Position numbers and translations under genes: made by a program | The notes under the pieces: generated by a model | Database searches by the model: none | Told to the model about the DNA's origin: nothing | Seen by the model: only the letters and a program-made list of their open reading frames with translations | Shown here: in pieces, positions 9,118 through 17,430 of the stretch | How the letters are laid out: each line of letters opens with the position of its first letter | Position numbering within the stretch: position 1 is the first letter of the stretch | Assembly (NCBI GenBank): GCA_029938085.1 | Contig: JAPYOS010000006.1 | Coordinates: 62,001 to 126,000, forward strand | Reading direction: 5' to 3' | Source: Oceanospirillaceae bacterium | GTDB lineage: Bacteria; Pseudomonadota; Gammaproteobacteria; Pseudomonadales; Balneatricaceae | Length of the DNA: 64,000 nucleotides

Positions 9118-10149
9118 ATGAATACATCCATACCCTCAGAAACCAGTGCCCAGGTGTTCCCATTAGAAGCGGCACGCCCGCCGGTGACCAAAAAAATGCC
9201 GGGTGAATTACGCAACTTCACTTTCTTATTACAAGAAAACTTTTCTATGATGGCCTTAACCTCGGCCTTAGATACCTTGCGTACGGCCAATTTGCTGAGC
9301 GAAAACGAGCTGTACACGTTTCGGCTAGTGAGCGTAGACGGTTCTGCCGTATGTAGCGATTTGGGTTTTGCGGCCATGGCCGACCAATCATTAGGCGAAC
9401 TTAACATTGATCATGTCGACGCTTTTGTAGTGTGTGGCGGGTTACGCGTAGAGCTACAAACACCGCCTGCGTTAGTCAAATTTTTACGTCAGTCTGGCAT
9501 CCGTAAAAAAGCCTTAGGTTCGTTGTGGAACGGTGTATTTGCCTTAGCACATGCCGGAGTTTTAGATGGCAAAGCGTGTGCGGTACACCGCGAAAATCGC
9601 GCCGGCTTTCGGGAACGCTTTACGCAAATCGACTTAAAAGACAAAGCCTACGTTATTGATGACCAGTGTTTTAGCTGTGCAGGCGGCAATAGCGCGTTAG
9701 ATATGATGCTGGAGCTGATGCTAGCAGCCCGTGGCAAATCCTTTGTACGTGGTATTTGCGATATTTTGACTTGTGACCGTATTAACGACACGGGCGAGCC
9801 GGCTTTTCTCAGTGACCAAACCGATGCACATTTTCCACAAAATCTAAAAGATATTATTGACCTGATGGAAAACAACATGGAAGAAATGTTGACGGCCGAA
9901 GAAATTGCGTCCTTAGTAGGCATTACACGGCGTCAGATCGAGCGCCAGTTTCAGCGCTATTTAGGCAGTACGCCTACGCGTTATTACTTGGAGCTACGCC
10001 TCAAACGAGCGCACCAGTTACTCACCCAAACTCAGCTCAGCATGAGTGATATCTCCTTAGCCTGTGGGTTTGTATCTTACCCACATTTTAGCAAGTGTTA
10101 TCGCCAGTATTTTGATGTCACACCGTCTCATACCCGCAAACAACCATAA
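9118..10149 (+). CDS. GlxA-family AraC-type transcriptional regulator
   Basis: A 343-residue protein. Residues 30-200 form a DJ-1/PfpI-like (class I amidotransferase-like) sensor domain. Its elbow reads GSLWNGVFALA, with no Cys nucleophile, so it should bind a ligand rather than act as an enzyme. Residues 235-340 carry the AraC double HTH (LTAEEIASLVGITRRQIERQ, then MSDISLACGFVSYPHFSKCY). This architecture is shared by GbdR, CdhR and ArgR, which sense betaine, carnitine or arginine. It is divergent from the moxR operon, with 136 bp between. The target is unknown; an amine or amino-acid inducer is a guess from the family. Confidence 0.85.
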   Translation: MNTSIPSETSAQVFPLEAARPPVTKKMPGELRNFTFLLQENFSMMALTSALDTLRTANLLSENELYTFRLVSVDGSAVCSDLGFAAMADQSLGELNIDHVDAFVVCGGLRVELQTPPALVKFLRQSGIRKKALGSLWNGVFALAHAGVLDGKACAVHRENRAGFRERFTQIDLKDKAYVIDDQCFSCAGGNSALDMMLELMLAARGKSFVRGICDILTCDRINDTGEPAFLSDQTDAHFPQNLKDIIDLMENNMEEMLTAEEIASLVGITRRQIERQFQRYLGSTPTRYYLELRLKRAHQLLTQTQLSMSDISLACGFVSYPHFSKCYRQYFDVTPSHTRKQP

Positions 10150-10246
10150 CTTTTTTTAGGGACGGGTGCGGCGGTGGAACACCCTAGGATTTCCAAATAA
10201 GCGTTAGCGTCCTGCGGTGCTTTTGTTTCATTTGGACAGTCTAGTA

Positions 10247-10271
10247 CCAAATTTCAGTACTGTAAATTTGG
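10247..10271. repeat. 25-bp imperfect palindrome between regulator and HAD gene
   Basis: CCAAATTT at 10247-10254 is repeated inverted (AAATTTGG) at 10264-10271. The nine-base centre (CAGTACTGT) is itself nearly self-complementary. It sits between the convergent ends of the GlxA-type regulator and the HAD gene. It has no T-run beside it, so it is not a classical terminator, though a hairpin could still mark transcript ends. It could also be an operator; nothing decides this. Confidence 0.35.
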
Positions 10272-10294
10272 CTAAGACAGGTGACTAAGAACAG

Positions 10295-10909
10295 TTAATT
10301 TCCGATAAGCTGCTGGAGGTTGTTGATACCCCAGTCGGTCATCTCTGGCCATAGGTGCTGGGCTGCGGTGTTGATGTGAACAGTGGCCACGTTGGCCGCT
10401 TTGCCAGCTTCTAGATCAAACAAGTAGTCGCCCACCATAACGCTGTCGTCGGTATCTGCTTGCCACTGCTGCAACAGAAAATTAATGCCGGCCGGGTGAG
10501 GTTTTGGCGTACAGGAATCACGGTCTAAAATATCGCAAACATCAAAAAAGCCATCTAAGTGGCAGGCTTTGAGGGTTTCTAGTGCGACTGGCATCACATT
10601 GCGCGTTAATATGCCTAGTTTAGCGCCCCTGTTGTGAAGCCGTTCTAGGAGCTCAGCTGCGCCTGGCATCGGTTGCGCCAAACTGGCGAAGTGGTATTCC
10701 ATGGCATTTATTTTGTCCCATAACGGAGCGGCCTGTGCGGGAGGCATCGCCTGGACGGTTTCCAAAATAGCGGCGTCTGGGGCTAGGCCTAACTCGTCAC
10801 GCATCATAGAAAAATCGTGCACGCCTACGGTGAGAGTGCCGTCCATATCAAAAACCCAGTGCTGCCTGGATAAGATATTTTTCTGTTGCGGGGAGAGGGT
10901 GTTATTCAT
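10295..10909 (-). CDS. HAD-superfamily hydrolase (phosphoglycolate phosphatase-like)
   Basis: A 204-residue HAD subfamily IA enzyme. Motif I is FDMDGTL (about residues 20-26), motif II the Thr in GILTRN, motif III the Lys in CTPKPHP, and motif IV GDYLFDLEAG. A small helical cap lies between motifs I and II. Likely a phosphatase acting on a small phosphorylated metabolite; Gph-like naming is only by similarity. It is divergent from purE, with a gap of about 108 bp that should hold both promoters. Confidence 0.8.
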   Translation of the reverse strand: MNNTLSPQQKNILSRQHWVFDMDGTLTVGVHDFSMMRDELGLAPDAAILETVQAMPPAQAAPLWDKINAMEYHFASLAQPMPGAAELLERLHNRGAKLGILTRNVMPVALETLKACHLDGFFDVCDILDRDSCTPKPHPAGINFLLQQWQADTDDSVMVGDYLFDLEAGKAANVATVHINTAAQHLWPEMTDWGINNLQQLIGN

Positions 10910-11017
10910 AAGGCCTATTTAACTAATTTTAAAGGAAATAGGCTAGTTTTAGTTTCCATTGTTTAGCCTTATGGTGCCCTGTGGTAAAATTCATCCTTCA
11001 TTTCTGGAGGAAAACCA

Positions 11018-11509
11018 ATGGGCGCACAAGTTGCCGTTATCATGGGGTCTAAGAGCGACTGGCCATGTATGCAAGAAGCTACACAAATTATGGATCGTTT
11101 GGGTGTAAGTTACGAAGTAGAAGTGGTTTCTGCACACCGTACACCAGACAAACTGATGCAGTTTTCTTCCCAAGCTGCAGGGCGTGGTATTCAAGTCATT
11201 ATAGCAGGTGCCGGTGGCGCGGCTCACTTGCCGGGTATGGTGGCCTCTAAAACTAGGCTACCTGTGCTGGGTGTGCCAGTGCAAAGCAAAGCCTTAAGCG
11301 GCGTCGACAGCCTTTATTCCATCGTGCAAATGCCCCGTGGTGTGGCCGTGGGAAGCATGGCTATCGGTGGCGCCGGAGCCTTTAACGCCGGTCTCTTGGC
11401 TAGCCAAATACTCGCTAACCAAGACGCAGGGTTAGCCCAGCGTATCGAAGATTTCCGCACCGAGCAGACACAAACCATACTTGATAATCCCGACCCAAGG
11501 GAAGGTTAA
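11018..11509 (+). CDS. purE: 5-(carboxyamino)imidazole ribonucleotide mutase PurE
   Basis: The 163-residue class I PurE converts N5-CAIR to CAIR in purine synthesis. Diagnostic stretches are GSKSDWPCM (phosphate loop), SAHRTPDKL (catalytic His) and [13 protein letters not shown]. The start has a strong ribosome-binding site (GGAGG, about 7 bases upstream). purK follows immediately, the usual pairing, because PurK makes the unstable N5-CAIR substrate. Confidence 0.97.
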   Translation: MGAQVAVIMGSKSDWPCMQEATQIMDRLGVSYEVEVVSAHRTPDKLMQFSSQAAGRGIQVIIAGAGGAAHLPGMVASKTRLPVLGVPVQSKALSGVDSLYSIVQMPRGVAVGSMAIGGAGAFNAGLLASQILANQDAGLAQRIEDFRTEQTQTILDNPDPREG

Positions 11510-11519
11510 TACAAACGTT

Positions 11520-12602
11520 ATGAAGCCAGCTATGAAACGAGTGTGGGTACTAGGCGCAGGTCAGTTAGGCGCTATGCTAAAACATGCGGCCCAACCACTG
11601 GGGGTTGATCTACGTCCCGTAGACATCGAAGTTGATGCTAACCTTCCTCTTGAAGATGACGACGTGATTACCGCCGAGCGCGAACAGTGGCCGTCTACCC
11701 AAGCCACAGATCAGCTGGCAGCACACCCTAACTTTGTCAACCAAGACGTATTTGGATTGGTAGCAGACCGTGTAACCCAAAAACAGCTATTAGACCGCTT
11801 AAATTTGGCGACCGCACCATGGCAGCTGGTGGAAGACGGCGACACAGCGGCGAGCCTGCATAGCCAATACGGCGAGCGAGTATTACTCAAACAACGCAGT
11901 GGCGGTTTTGATGGCCGTGGTCAGCATTGGTTGGTTGATGGTCAAGACAGCGCCATTCCCGACGGTTGGCATACCAAGGTTATTGCCGAACAAGCTATTG
12001 CTTTTGACGAAGAAGTCTCTGTAGTGGGGGTGCGTAATCGCGCCGGTGAATGTCACTATTACCCGTTGGCATTAAACCGCCATCAAGACGGCATACTCAC
12101 CGTTACCTTAGCCCCATTAGCGCGTTTACAGAACCTGCAAAACGAAGCCGAAACCATGCTTGGTAAGGTTATGAATGAGCTCGATTATGTGGGCGTAATG
12201 GCCATGGAGTTATTTCGTGTTGGTGAGCACTTACTTATTAATGAGCTCGCGCCACGTGTGCATAATAGTGGCCACTGGACTCAAGCTGGGGCCAGCATTA
12301 GCCAGTTTGAATATCATGTTCGCGCCACGGCAGACTTACCCCTTGCGCCAGCGGTGATTAAGCATAATAGTGTGATGATTAACCTGATTGGTATTGATTA
12401 CAACCTGGACTGGCTAGCGCTGCCAGGTGCCGAAGTATTCTGGTACGGCAAAGAAGTAAGGCCCGTACGCAAAGTGGGCCACATTAACTTTTGTATGGCC
12501 GACAAGGTGCAGTTAATTAATTCCTTAAGGCAGCTGCAAGCCACGTTAACCGACTGGTACCAGCCCGCGTTAGATTGGGCGATAGACGAATTAGAGCGGT
12601 AA
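11520..12602 (+). CDS. purK: N5-carboxyaminoimidazole ribonucleotide synthase PurK
   Basis: An ATP-grasp enzyme of about 360 residues that makes N5-CAIR from AIR, bicarbonate and ATP. Visible signatures are an N-terminal nucleotide-binding strand (VWVLGAGQLGAML), the ATP-grasp stretch KQRSGGFDGRGQHW and the metal/substrate region INELAPRVHNSGHWTQAG. The open frame begins at 11481 inside purE, but the Met at 11520 (after GGAAGG) or the Met at 11532 is the likely start. It forms an operon with purE. Confidence 0.95.
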   Translation: MKPAMKRVWVLGAGQLGAMLKHAAQPLGVDLRPVDIEVDANLPLEDDDVITAEREQWPSTQATDQLAAHPNFVNQDVFGLVADRVTQKQLLDRLNLATAPWQLVEDGDTAASLHSQYGERVLLKQRSGGFDGRGQHWLVDGQDSAIPDGWHTKVIAEQAIAFDEEVSVVGVRNRAGECHYYPLALNRHQDGILTVTLAPLARLQNLQNEAETMLGKVMNELDYVGVMAMELFRVGEHLLINELAPRVHNSGHWTQAGASISQFEYHVRATADLPLAPAVIKHNSVMINLIGIDYNLDWLALPGAEVFWYGKEVRPVRKVGHINFCMADKVQLINSLRQLQATLTDWYQPALDWAIDELER

Positions 12603-12606
12603 CTAT

Positions 12607-13557
12607 ATGCGCGTTATTGATGGGCCAACAACAGCAAAATTGCTACCTTATCCTGCGCTCATCAACGCCTTGGATGATGCCTTTGCCAAAGGCGATGCCG
12701 CCGCCACGGCGCCACCCAGATTACATTATTCCGTGCCCGAACCAGTCAGCGCAGATCAGCCAAGCCAAGCCGATCGTACTTTACTGATCATGCCGTCTTG
12801 GGCGCAAGATGCTGGGGTGGTGGTTAAGTTAGTTAATGTGGTGCCAAGTAATTCGGCGCGTAGTCTAGCGGCTATACAGGCTCAAGTGCTGGTGGCCGAT
12901 GCCCAAACTGGCGCTTGGTCTACTTTGATCGATGGCGCTACCCTCACTGCTAGAAGAACCGCCGCAGCCTCCGCACTGGCAGCGCGTTATTTAGCACCTG
13001 TAGATGCTAAAACCTTACTTATCGTTGGTACGGGCCGGTTATCCGTAGAGCTCGTGCATGCCCATATGAGTGTGCGCCCATCAATTGAAAAAGTAATTAT
13101 TTGGGGCCGAGATCAGGCTAAAGCGGAAGCGGTTGCGCGTGAGCTTAGCGGTGCGCAGGCTGTAACTGACTTACAGCAAGGCTGCAAACAAGCCGATGTT
13201 ATAAGCTGTTGTACCCTGTCTAATCAGGCGCTGGTAAAGGGTGCTTGGGTCAAACCCAATACTCACATAGATTTGGTGGGAGCCTATCGACCCGACTTAA
13301 GGGAAACTGATGGCGCGTTAGTGGCAAAGAGCCAAGTGTTTGTAGACACCTATGCCGGTGCCAATGGCGAAGCGGGTGATCTATTACAAGCTGTGGAAGA
13401 GGGGCATTTTGACATGGCCAATATTCAGGCAGACTTACACCAATTGAGCCAGCATGGTTACCTTAGGCCAGACAACAGCATTACTTTGTTTAAGTCCGTC
13501 GGTGCCTCCATCGAGGATTTTGTGGCTGCACGTATGGTAGCCAGCGCCGCCCAATGA
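12607..13557 (+). CDS. Ornithine cyclodeaminase/mu-crystallin family protein
   Basis: A 316-residue NAD(P)-dependent protein of the OCD/mu-crystallin family. It has the substrate loop (ARRTAAASALAARYLAP, about residues 115-131) and a Rossmann motif TLLIVGTGRLSVELV. In many proteobacteria this family member is a delta1-pyrroline-2-carboxylate reductase rather than an ornithine cyclodeaminase. That would fit the aconitase X/cis-3-hydroxyproline dehydratase at 41.5-43.2 kb, whose product tautomerises to that imine, but the genes are 29 kb apart. It begins 4 bp after purK, so it may be cotranscribed. Confidence 0.8.
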   Translation: MRVIDGPTTAKLLPYPALINALDDAFAKGDAAATAPPRLHYSVPEPVSADQPSQADRTLLIMPSWAQDAGVVVKLVNVVPSNSARSLAAIQAQVLVADAQTGAWSTLIDGATLTARRTAAASALAARYLAPVDAKTLLIVGTGRLSVELVHAHMSVRPSIEKVIIWGRDQAKAEAVARELSGAQAVTDLQQGCKQADVISCCTLSNQALVKGAWVKPNTHIDLVGAYRPDLRETDGALVAKSQVFVDTYAGANGEAGDLLQAVEEGHFDMANIQADLHQLSQHGYLRPDNSITLFKSVGASIEDFVAARMVASAAQ

Positions 13558-13568
13558 GAAACTAACCC

Positions 13569-14024
13569 ATGAATGAGCGCCTCTATAAAACCGACCAATA
13601 TGGCATTCGCAATTACAGCTTATTAGCCTTAGGCGCTGCCGGAGTGGGTTTGCTTTACAGCGTCATAGCAATACTAGCATTGGTCTTGCTCCATTTTGAA
13701 AATGGCGCCTCAAACAGCAATATTAACACCTATGTCGATGCCTTTTGGACCTTACAAATGAGTGCCAGCACCATCGGTTTTGGTGATCACTACCCTGTCA
13801 CCATTGGAGGTCGCACCGTAGTGGCACTCATGTTTTATGTAGGTGTGGGATTGGTCGGCTTTATCGGTGCCCTCATTGCCGAACGTATGCTCGGCTTTGC
13901 CGATACCAATGTTAAAAACCGCGAATTGCGCCAACAAAATACTGAAATACTGGCGCACAATAAGCAGTTGGAAGAGAAGATCGACCTGTTGCTCGTTAGG
14001 GTTGAGCAGGCGCTGGATAAATAA
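13569..14024 (+). CDS. Two-TM potassium channel family protein
   Basis: A 151-residue protein with TM1 (about residues 18-42), a pore loop and TM2 (about 82-105). The selectivity filter reads TIGFGD (residues 68-73), the usual K+ channel TVGYGD type with conservative changes. The C-terminal 40 residues form a charged coiled coil (RELRQQNTEILAHNKQLEEK) and no ligand-binding RCK domain follows, so gating is unclear. It follows the OCD-family gene after 11 bp and probably ends that operon. Confidence 0.85.
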   Translation: MNERLYKTDQYGIRNYSLLALGAAGVGLLYSVIAILALVLLHFENGASNSNINTYVDAFWTLQMSASTIGFGDHYPVTIGGRTVVALMFYVGVGLVGFIGALIAERMLGFADTNVKNRELRQQNTEILAHNKQLEEKIDLLLVRVEQALDK

Positions 14025-14036
14025 CAGCGTTAATCC

Positions 14037-14195
14037 TTATTGGTCTGTTTTTTTAAGCTTAGTGAAAAGTACTATCTCAAATACTGAGGCCACCAATAAC
14101 CACGACCAAAACCCGGTTTTCAAGTCCACTAAAAAGCTTAGGCCTAGGCAGATAATAATGATAAGTATATGGGTGTAAGATTTACTGCTTTTCAT
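14037..14195 (-). CDS. 52-residue two-TM membrane protein (short ORF)
   Basis: Translating the minus strand between the K+ channel gene and the DUF3445 gene gives a 52-residue frame, ATG at 14193-14195 and TAA at 14037-14039. It has a basic N-terminus (MKSSKSYTH), a first hydrophobic helix (ILIIIICLGLSFLV), a short polar turn (DLKTGFWS), a second helix (WLLVASVFEIVLF) and a basic tail (TKLKKTDQ). This positive-ends hairpin is what a real small inner-membrane protein looks like. A weak GGA lies 7-8 bases upstream. No family recognised. It is antisense-oriented to both neighbours, and its stop lies 12 bp past the end of the channel gene. Confidence 0.5.
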   Translation of the reverse strand: MKSSKSYTHILIIIICLGLSFLVDLKTGFWSWLLVASVFEIVLFTKLKKTDQ

Positions 14196-14285
14196 AAAAA
14201 TTCCGTTAGTTATCTGTTGAGTTGAATGGCGTAATACAATAAATTATAGCTAATTAGAGCCACTAGTAACTAGGCAATTCACATA

Positions 14286-15149
14286 ATGCCAAAATACCTG
14301 CCACACATGCAGTACAAAGACGCAATTTCCATGGGCCTTGCACCGTTAGATAGCCAACACTGGATAGAGTCGGACCAAGACTATTCGCGTTATCTAAATC
14401 ATAAATTGGCATTACGTCAGCAGGGTCAACGGCACATTTTTGACGCCTTACTATCGTCATACGAGGCACAAGTAGAGTTGGCTTCTGCGCTAAGGCGTCA
14501 TTTGTTGGAACATCACAGCGCGTTATATTGCCAATTGGCCGATGGCTTGTGTTATTTGCCAGACGGCATAGAGCTGCCTTCATCCCCCAAACAACCCCTC
14601 TGGAATGCATCACTGTGGGTGGCCGATGATGTGTTAATTATGCAAAAGCTGAACGATGAACACTGCCTTACAGCTGCAAGCTTATGTAGTCCAAGCAGCT
14701 GGCATCTGGCAGAAAAAATAGGCCAGCCCATGGCGAGGATTCACGACCCTGTACCGACTCTGCATGAAAAATTGACACCAAAAATCGACCGGTTTTTTGA
14801 TCATCTCACCGTAGAAAACCCCATTCAACGCTTTAACTGGTCATTACAAGGGAACAATGAATTGGGCCAGTTTCCAGGAAATAAGCAGATTTATCCCGCC
14901 AATACGCCCTTATACTACCGCTGTGAACGACAAACCTTAACGCGCCTGCCGCAAACCAATGCCATCGCTTTCACCATACGAGTATACATCTACCCTATGA
15001 TGGCCTTGGCGCAAGTACCCCATGCCTTAACACAATTGAAGGCCGCCATAGATGCAATGCCTGCTTCTGTAAGGGGTTACAAAGACATTATTTATTTTGC
15101 CCCGGCATTACAAAAGTACTTTAGTGATTTGAGCTCAATAAAAAGCTAA
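14286..15149 (+). CDS. DUF3445 haem-dependent oxidative N-demethylase-like protein
   Basis: A 287-residue protein of the DUF3445/HDOD family. Recognisable stretches are an MGLAPLD...WIE.D..Y start, a helical middle around the first histidines, LPQTNAIAFTIRVYIYPM, and a C-terminal helix ending with YKDI-type sequence. The family includes haem-dependent oxidative N-demethylases, such as a subunit of dimethylamine monooxygenase, so the likely role is demethylation of a secondary amine. The other subunits of such a complex are not visible nearby. It converges with the minus-strand catabolic operon. The start at 14286 has no strong ribosome-binding site; the Met at 14307 is possible. Confidence 0.7.
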   Translation: MPKYLPHMQYKDAISMGLAPLDSQHWIESDQDYSRYLNHKLALRQQGQRHIFDALLSSYEAQVELASALRRHLLEHHSALYCQLADGLCYLPDGIELPSSPKQPLWNASLWVADDVLIMQKLNDEHCLTAASLCSPSSWHLAEKIGQPMARIHDPVPTLHEKLTPKIDRFFDHLTVENPIQRFNWSLQGNNELGQFPGNKQIYPANTPLYYRCERQTLTRLPQTNAIAFTIRVYIYPMMALAQVPHALTQLKAAIDAMPASVRGYKDIIYFAPALQKYFSDLSSIKS

Positions 15150-15176
15150 GGCCAAAGTAGGTAAGTAAACGTCGTA

Positions 15177-15566
15177 TTAGTCGATAACAGCCGTTGCTTC
15201 GATTTCAACTAGGGCTTGGTCCTCGATTAAATCTGCTACCTGCACCATGGTCATGGACGGAAAATGGCGACCAATCACTTTGCGATATACCTCGCCTAGG
15301 GCTTGCTGTTGCTGCAGGTATACTTGTTTGTCTACCACAAACCAGGTTAAGCGTACTAAATGTTCGGGTTTGGCATTGGCTTGAGCTAACACCTCTACGA
15401 TGTTTTTGAGAGCCTGTTCACACTGGGCCACAAAATCATCTGTTTCGAAAACTTGATCTCCATTCCAGCCGATTTGGCCACCAACAAATATTTGTTGGCC
15501 TTGGGTCATAACGCCATTGGCGTAGCCCTTTGCAGCTTTCCAATGGGGTGGGTTGAGTAAGTTCAT
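15177..15566 (-). CDS. Rid (YjgF/YER057c/UK114) family protein, catalytic Arg absent
   Basis: The 129-residue product matches Rid proteins (GGQIGWNGD, FDDFVAQ-like start, MTMVQVADLIEDQALVEIEA end). Classical RidA uses an Arg in ARVEIEA to deaminate enamines and imines; here Leu119 occupies that position, so it belongs to one of the other Rid subgroups. It is the last gene of the 13-gene operon, 10 bp behind the thioesterase. The pathway must release ammonia from a cyclic enamine/imine CoA intermediate, so a Rid protein in this position is suggestive; direct catalysis is uncertain. Confidence 0.85.
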   Translation of the reverse strand: MNLLNPPHWKAAKGYANGVMTQGQQIFVGGQIGWNGDQVFETDDFVAQCEQALKNIVEVLAQANAKPEHLVRLTWFVVDKQVYLQQQQALGEVYRKVIGRHFPSMTMVQVADLIEDQALVEIEATAVID

Positions 15567-15575
15567 GTTAACTCC

Positions 15576-15989
15576 TTAAGAATGGGTATGGGTCAGCGTG
15601 TTGAATTGGGCGTATTGCCGCCACGGTGTGGGCCGACCACTTTGTTGATCTACCAGTACTATAGTTGTTTCATTGGTGAGGCGAACCTGCGCTTCACATA
15701 AGACGGTAATCTGTAATAACAAACTGCTGCTTCCGAGCTTGGCTATCTTTAGTTGAAAAATTAAATGATCACCTAAATTACTGGGTGCATGGAACTTAGT
15801 TTCGGTTAATACCGTGGGTACACTAAGACCAAGTTGTAGGTGCATTTGGTTAAACGACACGCCGATTTCTTGATCAAACCAAGTTTCCACACAGGCATTA
15901 ACCATTTCAAAGTAGCGCGGGTAAAAGACTATGCCAGCCGGGTCGCAGTGCTGGAATAAAACGGGGTGTTGGAATTCGAATAGTGTCAT
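15576..15989 (-). CDS. Acyl-CoA thioesterase, 4-hydroxybenzoyl-CoA thioesterase type (hot-dog fold)
   Basis: A 137-residue single hot-dog domain with the catalytic stretch FQHCDPAGIVFYPRYFEMVN (Asp in the DPAGIV motif, followed by the long helix). This motif is typical of 4HBT/YbgC-type thioesterases acting on aryl- or acyl-CoA. Its place inside the aromatic-CoA operon, 2 bp behind an ABC ATPase, suggests it recycles CoA from dead-end or excess aromatic CoA esters. Confidence 0.85.
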   Translation of the reverse strand: MTLFEFQHPVLFQHCDPAGIVFYPRYFEMVNACVETWFDQEIGVSFNQMHLQLGLSVPTVLTETKFHAPSNLGDHLIFQLKIAKLGSSSLLLQITVLCEAQVRLTNETTIVLVDQQSGRPTPWRQYAQFNTLTHTHS

Positions 15990-15991
15990 GG

Positions 15992-16684
15992 TTATATGCC
16001 TAAATAGCGGTCTTTTAGATCATCGGTGAGGGCGTTTGGTGGCCCTTTCCAAACCGTAGTGCCGCGTTCGAGTAATACGCATTCATCAGTGATGGGCAAC
16101 AGCTCGGCAAGGGATTTATCGATGAGTAATATAGATTGCCCAGCCTGTTTTAAATTGGCCACAATATGCCAAATTTCTTGTCGAATGACAGGTGCCAAGC
16201 CCTCCGTGGCTTCATCTAAAATGAGTAGTTTAGGGTTGGTTAACAAGGCTCGGCCGATGGCTAACATTTGTTGTTCGCCGCCTGATAAGGTATTGGCATA
16301 TTGATCTAAACGTTCGCTCAGGCGCGGCAACAAACCACACACTTTAGCTAGGCTCCATTCACCTTCTGTTGCAGCCATGAGCAGGTTCTCGCGCACCGTT
16401 AAATTAGGGAAACAACGCCGTCCTTCTGGTACTAATCCAATACCTAAACGTGCAATCTTGTGGGAGGCCATCTGGCCACAATCATGGCCGTTAAAAGAAA
16501 CCTTTCCAGCGCTAGGGCTCAAGAGCCCACACACAGCACTAACCGTGGTGCTTTTACCCATGCCATTGCGGCCCATTAGGGCCACTACCTGGCCAGGAAG
16601 TATGGTTAAGTTAACATCGAATAACGCTTGGGACACTCCATAATGTGCAGCCAGGTTGGAGACTTGCAGCAATGCTTGAGTCAT
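15992..16684 (-). CDS. Liv-type ABC importer ATPase (LivF family)
   Basis: A 230-residue ATPase with Walker A GRNGMGKSTT, signature LSGGEQQML and Walker B LLILDEATEGL, then the H-loop position (here LIDKSL rather than the usual His). It is the second of two ATPases, overlapping the LivG-type gene by 4 bp. The transporter lies inside an aromatic catabolic operon, so the substrate is more likely 2-aminobenzoate or a relative than leucine. Confidence 0.9.
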   Translation of the reverse strand: MTQALLQVSNLAAHYGVSQALFDVNLTILPGQVVALMGRNGMGKSTTVSAVCGLLSPSAGKVSFNGHDCGQMASHKIARLGIGLVPEGRRCFPNLTVRENLLMAATEGEWSLAKVCGLLPRLSERLDQYANTLSGGEQQMLAIGRALLTNPKLLILDEATEGLAPVIRQEIWHIVANLKQAGQSILLIDKSLAELLPITDECVLLERGTTVWKGPPNALTDDLKDRYLGI

Positions 16685-17430
16685 GATGCTACTCCCAGGT
16701 AGGCCACTTGCACTTGCTTATTATTGCGTATGCTTTCAACATCTCCACTGGCGATGACACGACCGTAATCTAGCACCGTAATACGGTCGGCGAGTTCAAA
16801 TACGGCGGCCATATCATGCTCGATCAATAAAATCGGCGCCTGTTCTCGCATTGTTTTTAGGCTTTCTATAAGCTGCTTTACCCCTGCAGGGTCCATGCCA
16901 GCCATGGGCTCATCGAGTAAAAATGCTTTAGGTTCTAATGCCAGTGCCATGGCAATTTCCAGCTGTCTTCTTTCGCCATGGGACAATGCCGATGCGCGAA
17001 GATGTTGGCGGTCGGATAAACCTACTTGCTGCAAAAAGTCTTGTGCTTGTTGGATTAAATTTGCGTCGTCTCGGACAGCGACAAAAAAGCTAAAGCTAGA
17101 ACCGCTGCGGGCCTGAACTACAAGTAACACGTTGTCTAAGCAGGAGTATTCCATGATTAAGGAGGAAACCTGAAACGTTTGTGCTAAGCCCATTCTGGCT
17201 CGACTAGCCGGTGACATTTGGGTAATGGTTTGACCCAGAAATTGGATCTCCCCTTGGTCTGGCTGAAGGTAACCCGTGATTTGTTTAATGAGCGTCGATT
17301 TGCCAGCACCGTTGGGCCCGATTAATGCGTGAATTTCGCCAACATTTAGCGTCAGGTTCAAATCATGTGTGGCCTGAATAGCGCCAAAACGCTTATTTAA
17401 ATCGGTGATTTCTATAATCGGGTTAGGCAT
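16681..17430 (-). CDS. Liv-type ABC importer ATPase (LivG family)
   Basis: About 249 residues. Walker A GPNGAGKSTLIK, signature LSHGERRQLEIAMALAL, Walker B AFLLDEPMAGMDP, H-loop LLIEHDMA. The start at 17430 is preferred over 17445: it lies about 9 bases after GGAG and overlaps the permease stop by 8 bp. LivG-type ATPases form a heterodimer with the LivF-type protein encoded next. Confidence 0.9.
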   Translation of the reverse strand: MPNPIIEITDLNKRFGAIQATHDLNLTLNVGEIHALIGPNGAGKSTLIKQITGYLQPDQGEIQFLGQTITQMSPASRARMGLAQTFQVSSLIMEYSCLDNVLLVVQARSGSSFSFFVAVRDDANLIQQAQDFLQQVGLSDRQHLRASALSHGERRQLEIAMALALEPKAFLLDEPMAGMDPAGVKQLIESLKTMREQAPILLIEHDMAAVFELADRITVLDYGRVIASGDVESIRNNKQVQVAYLGVAS

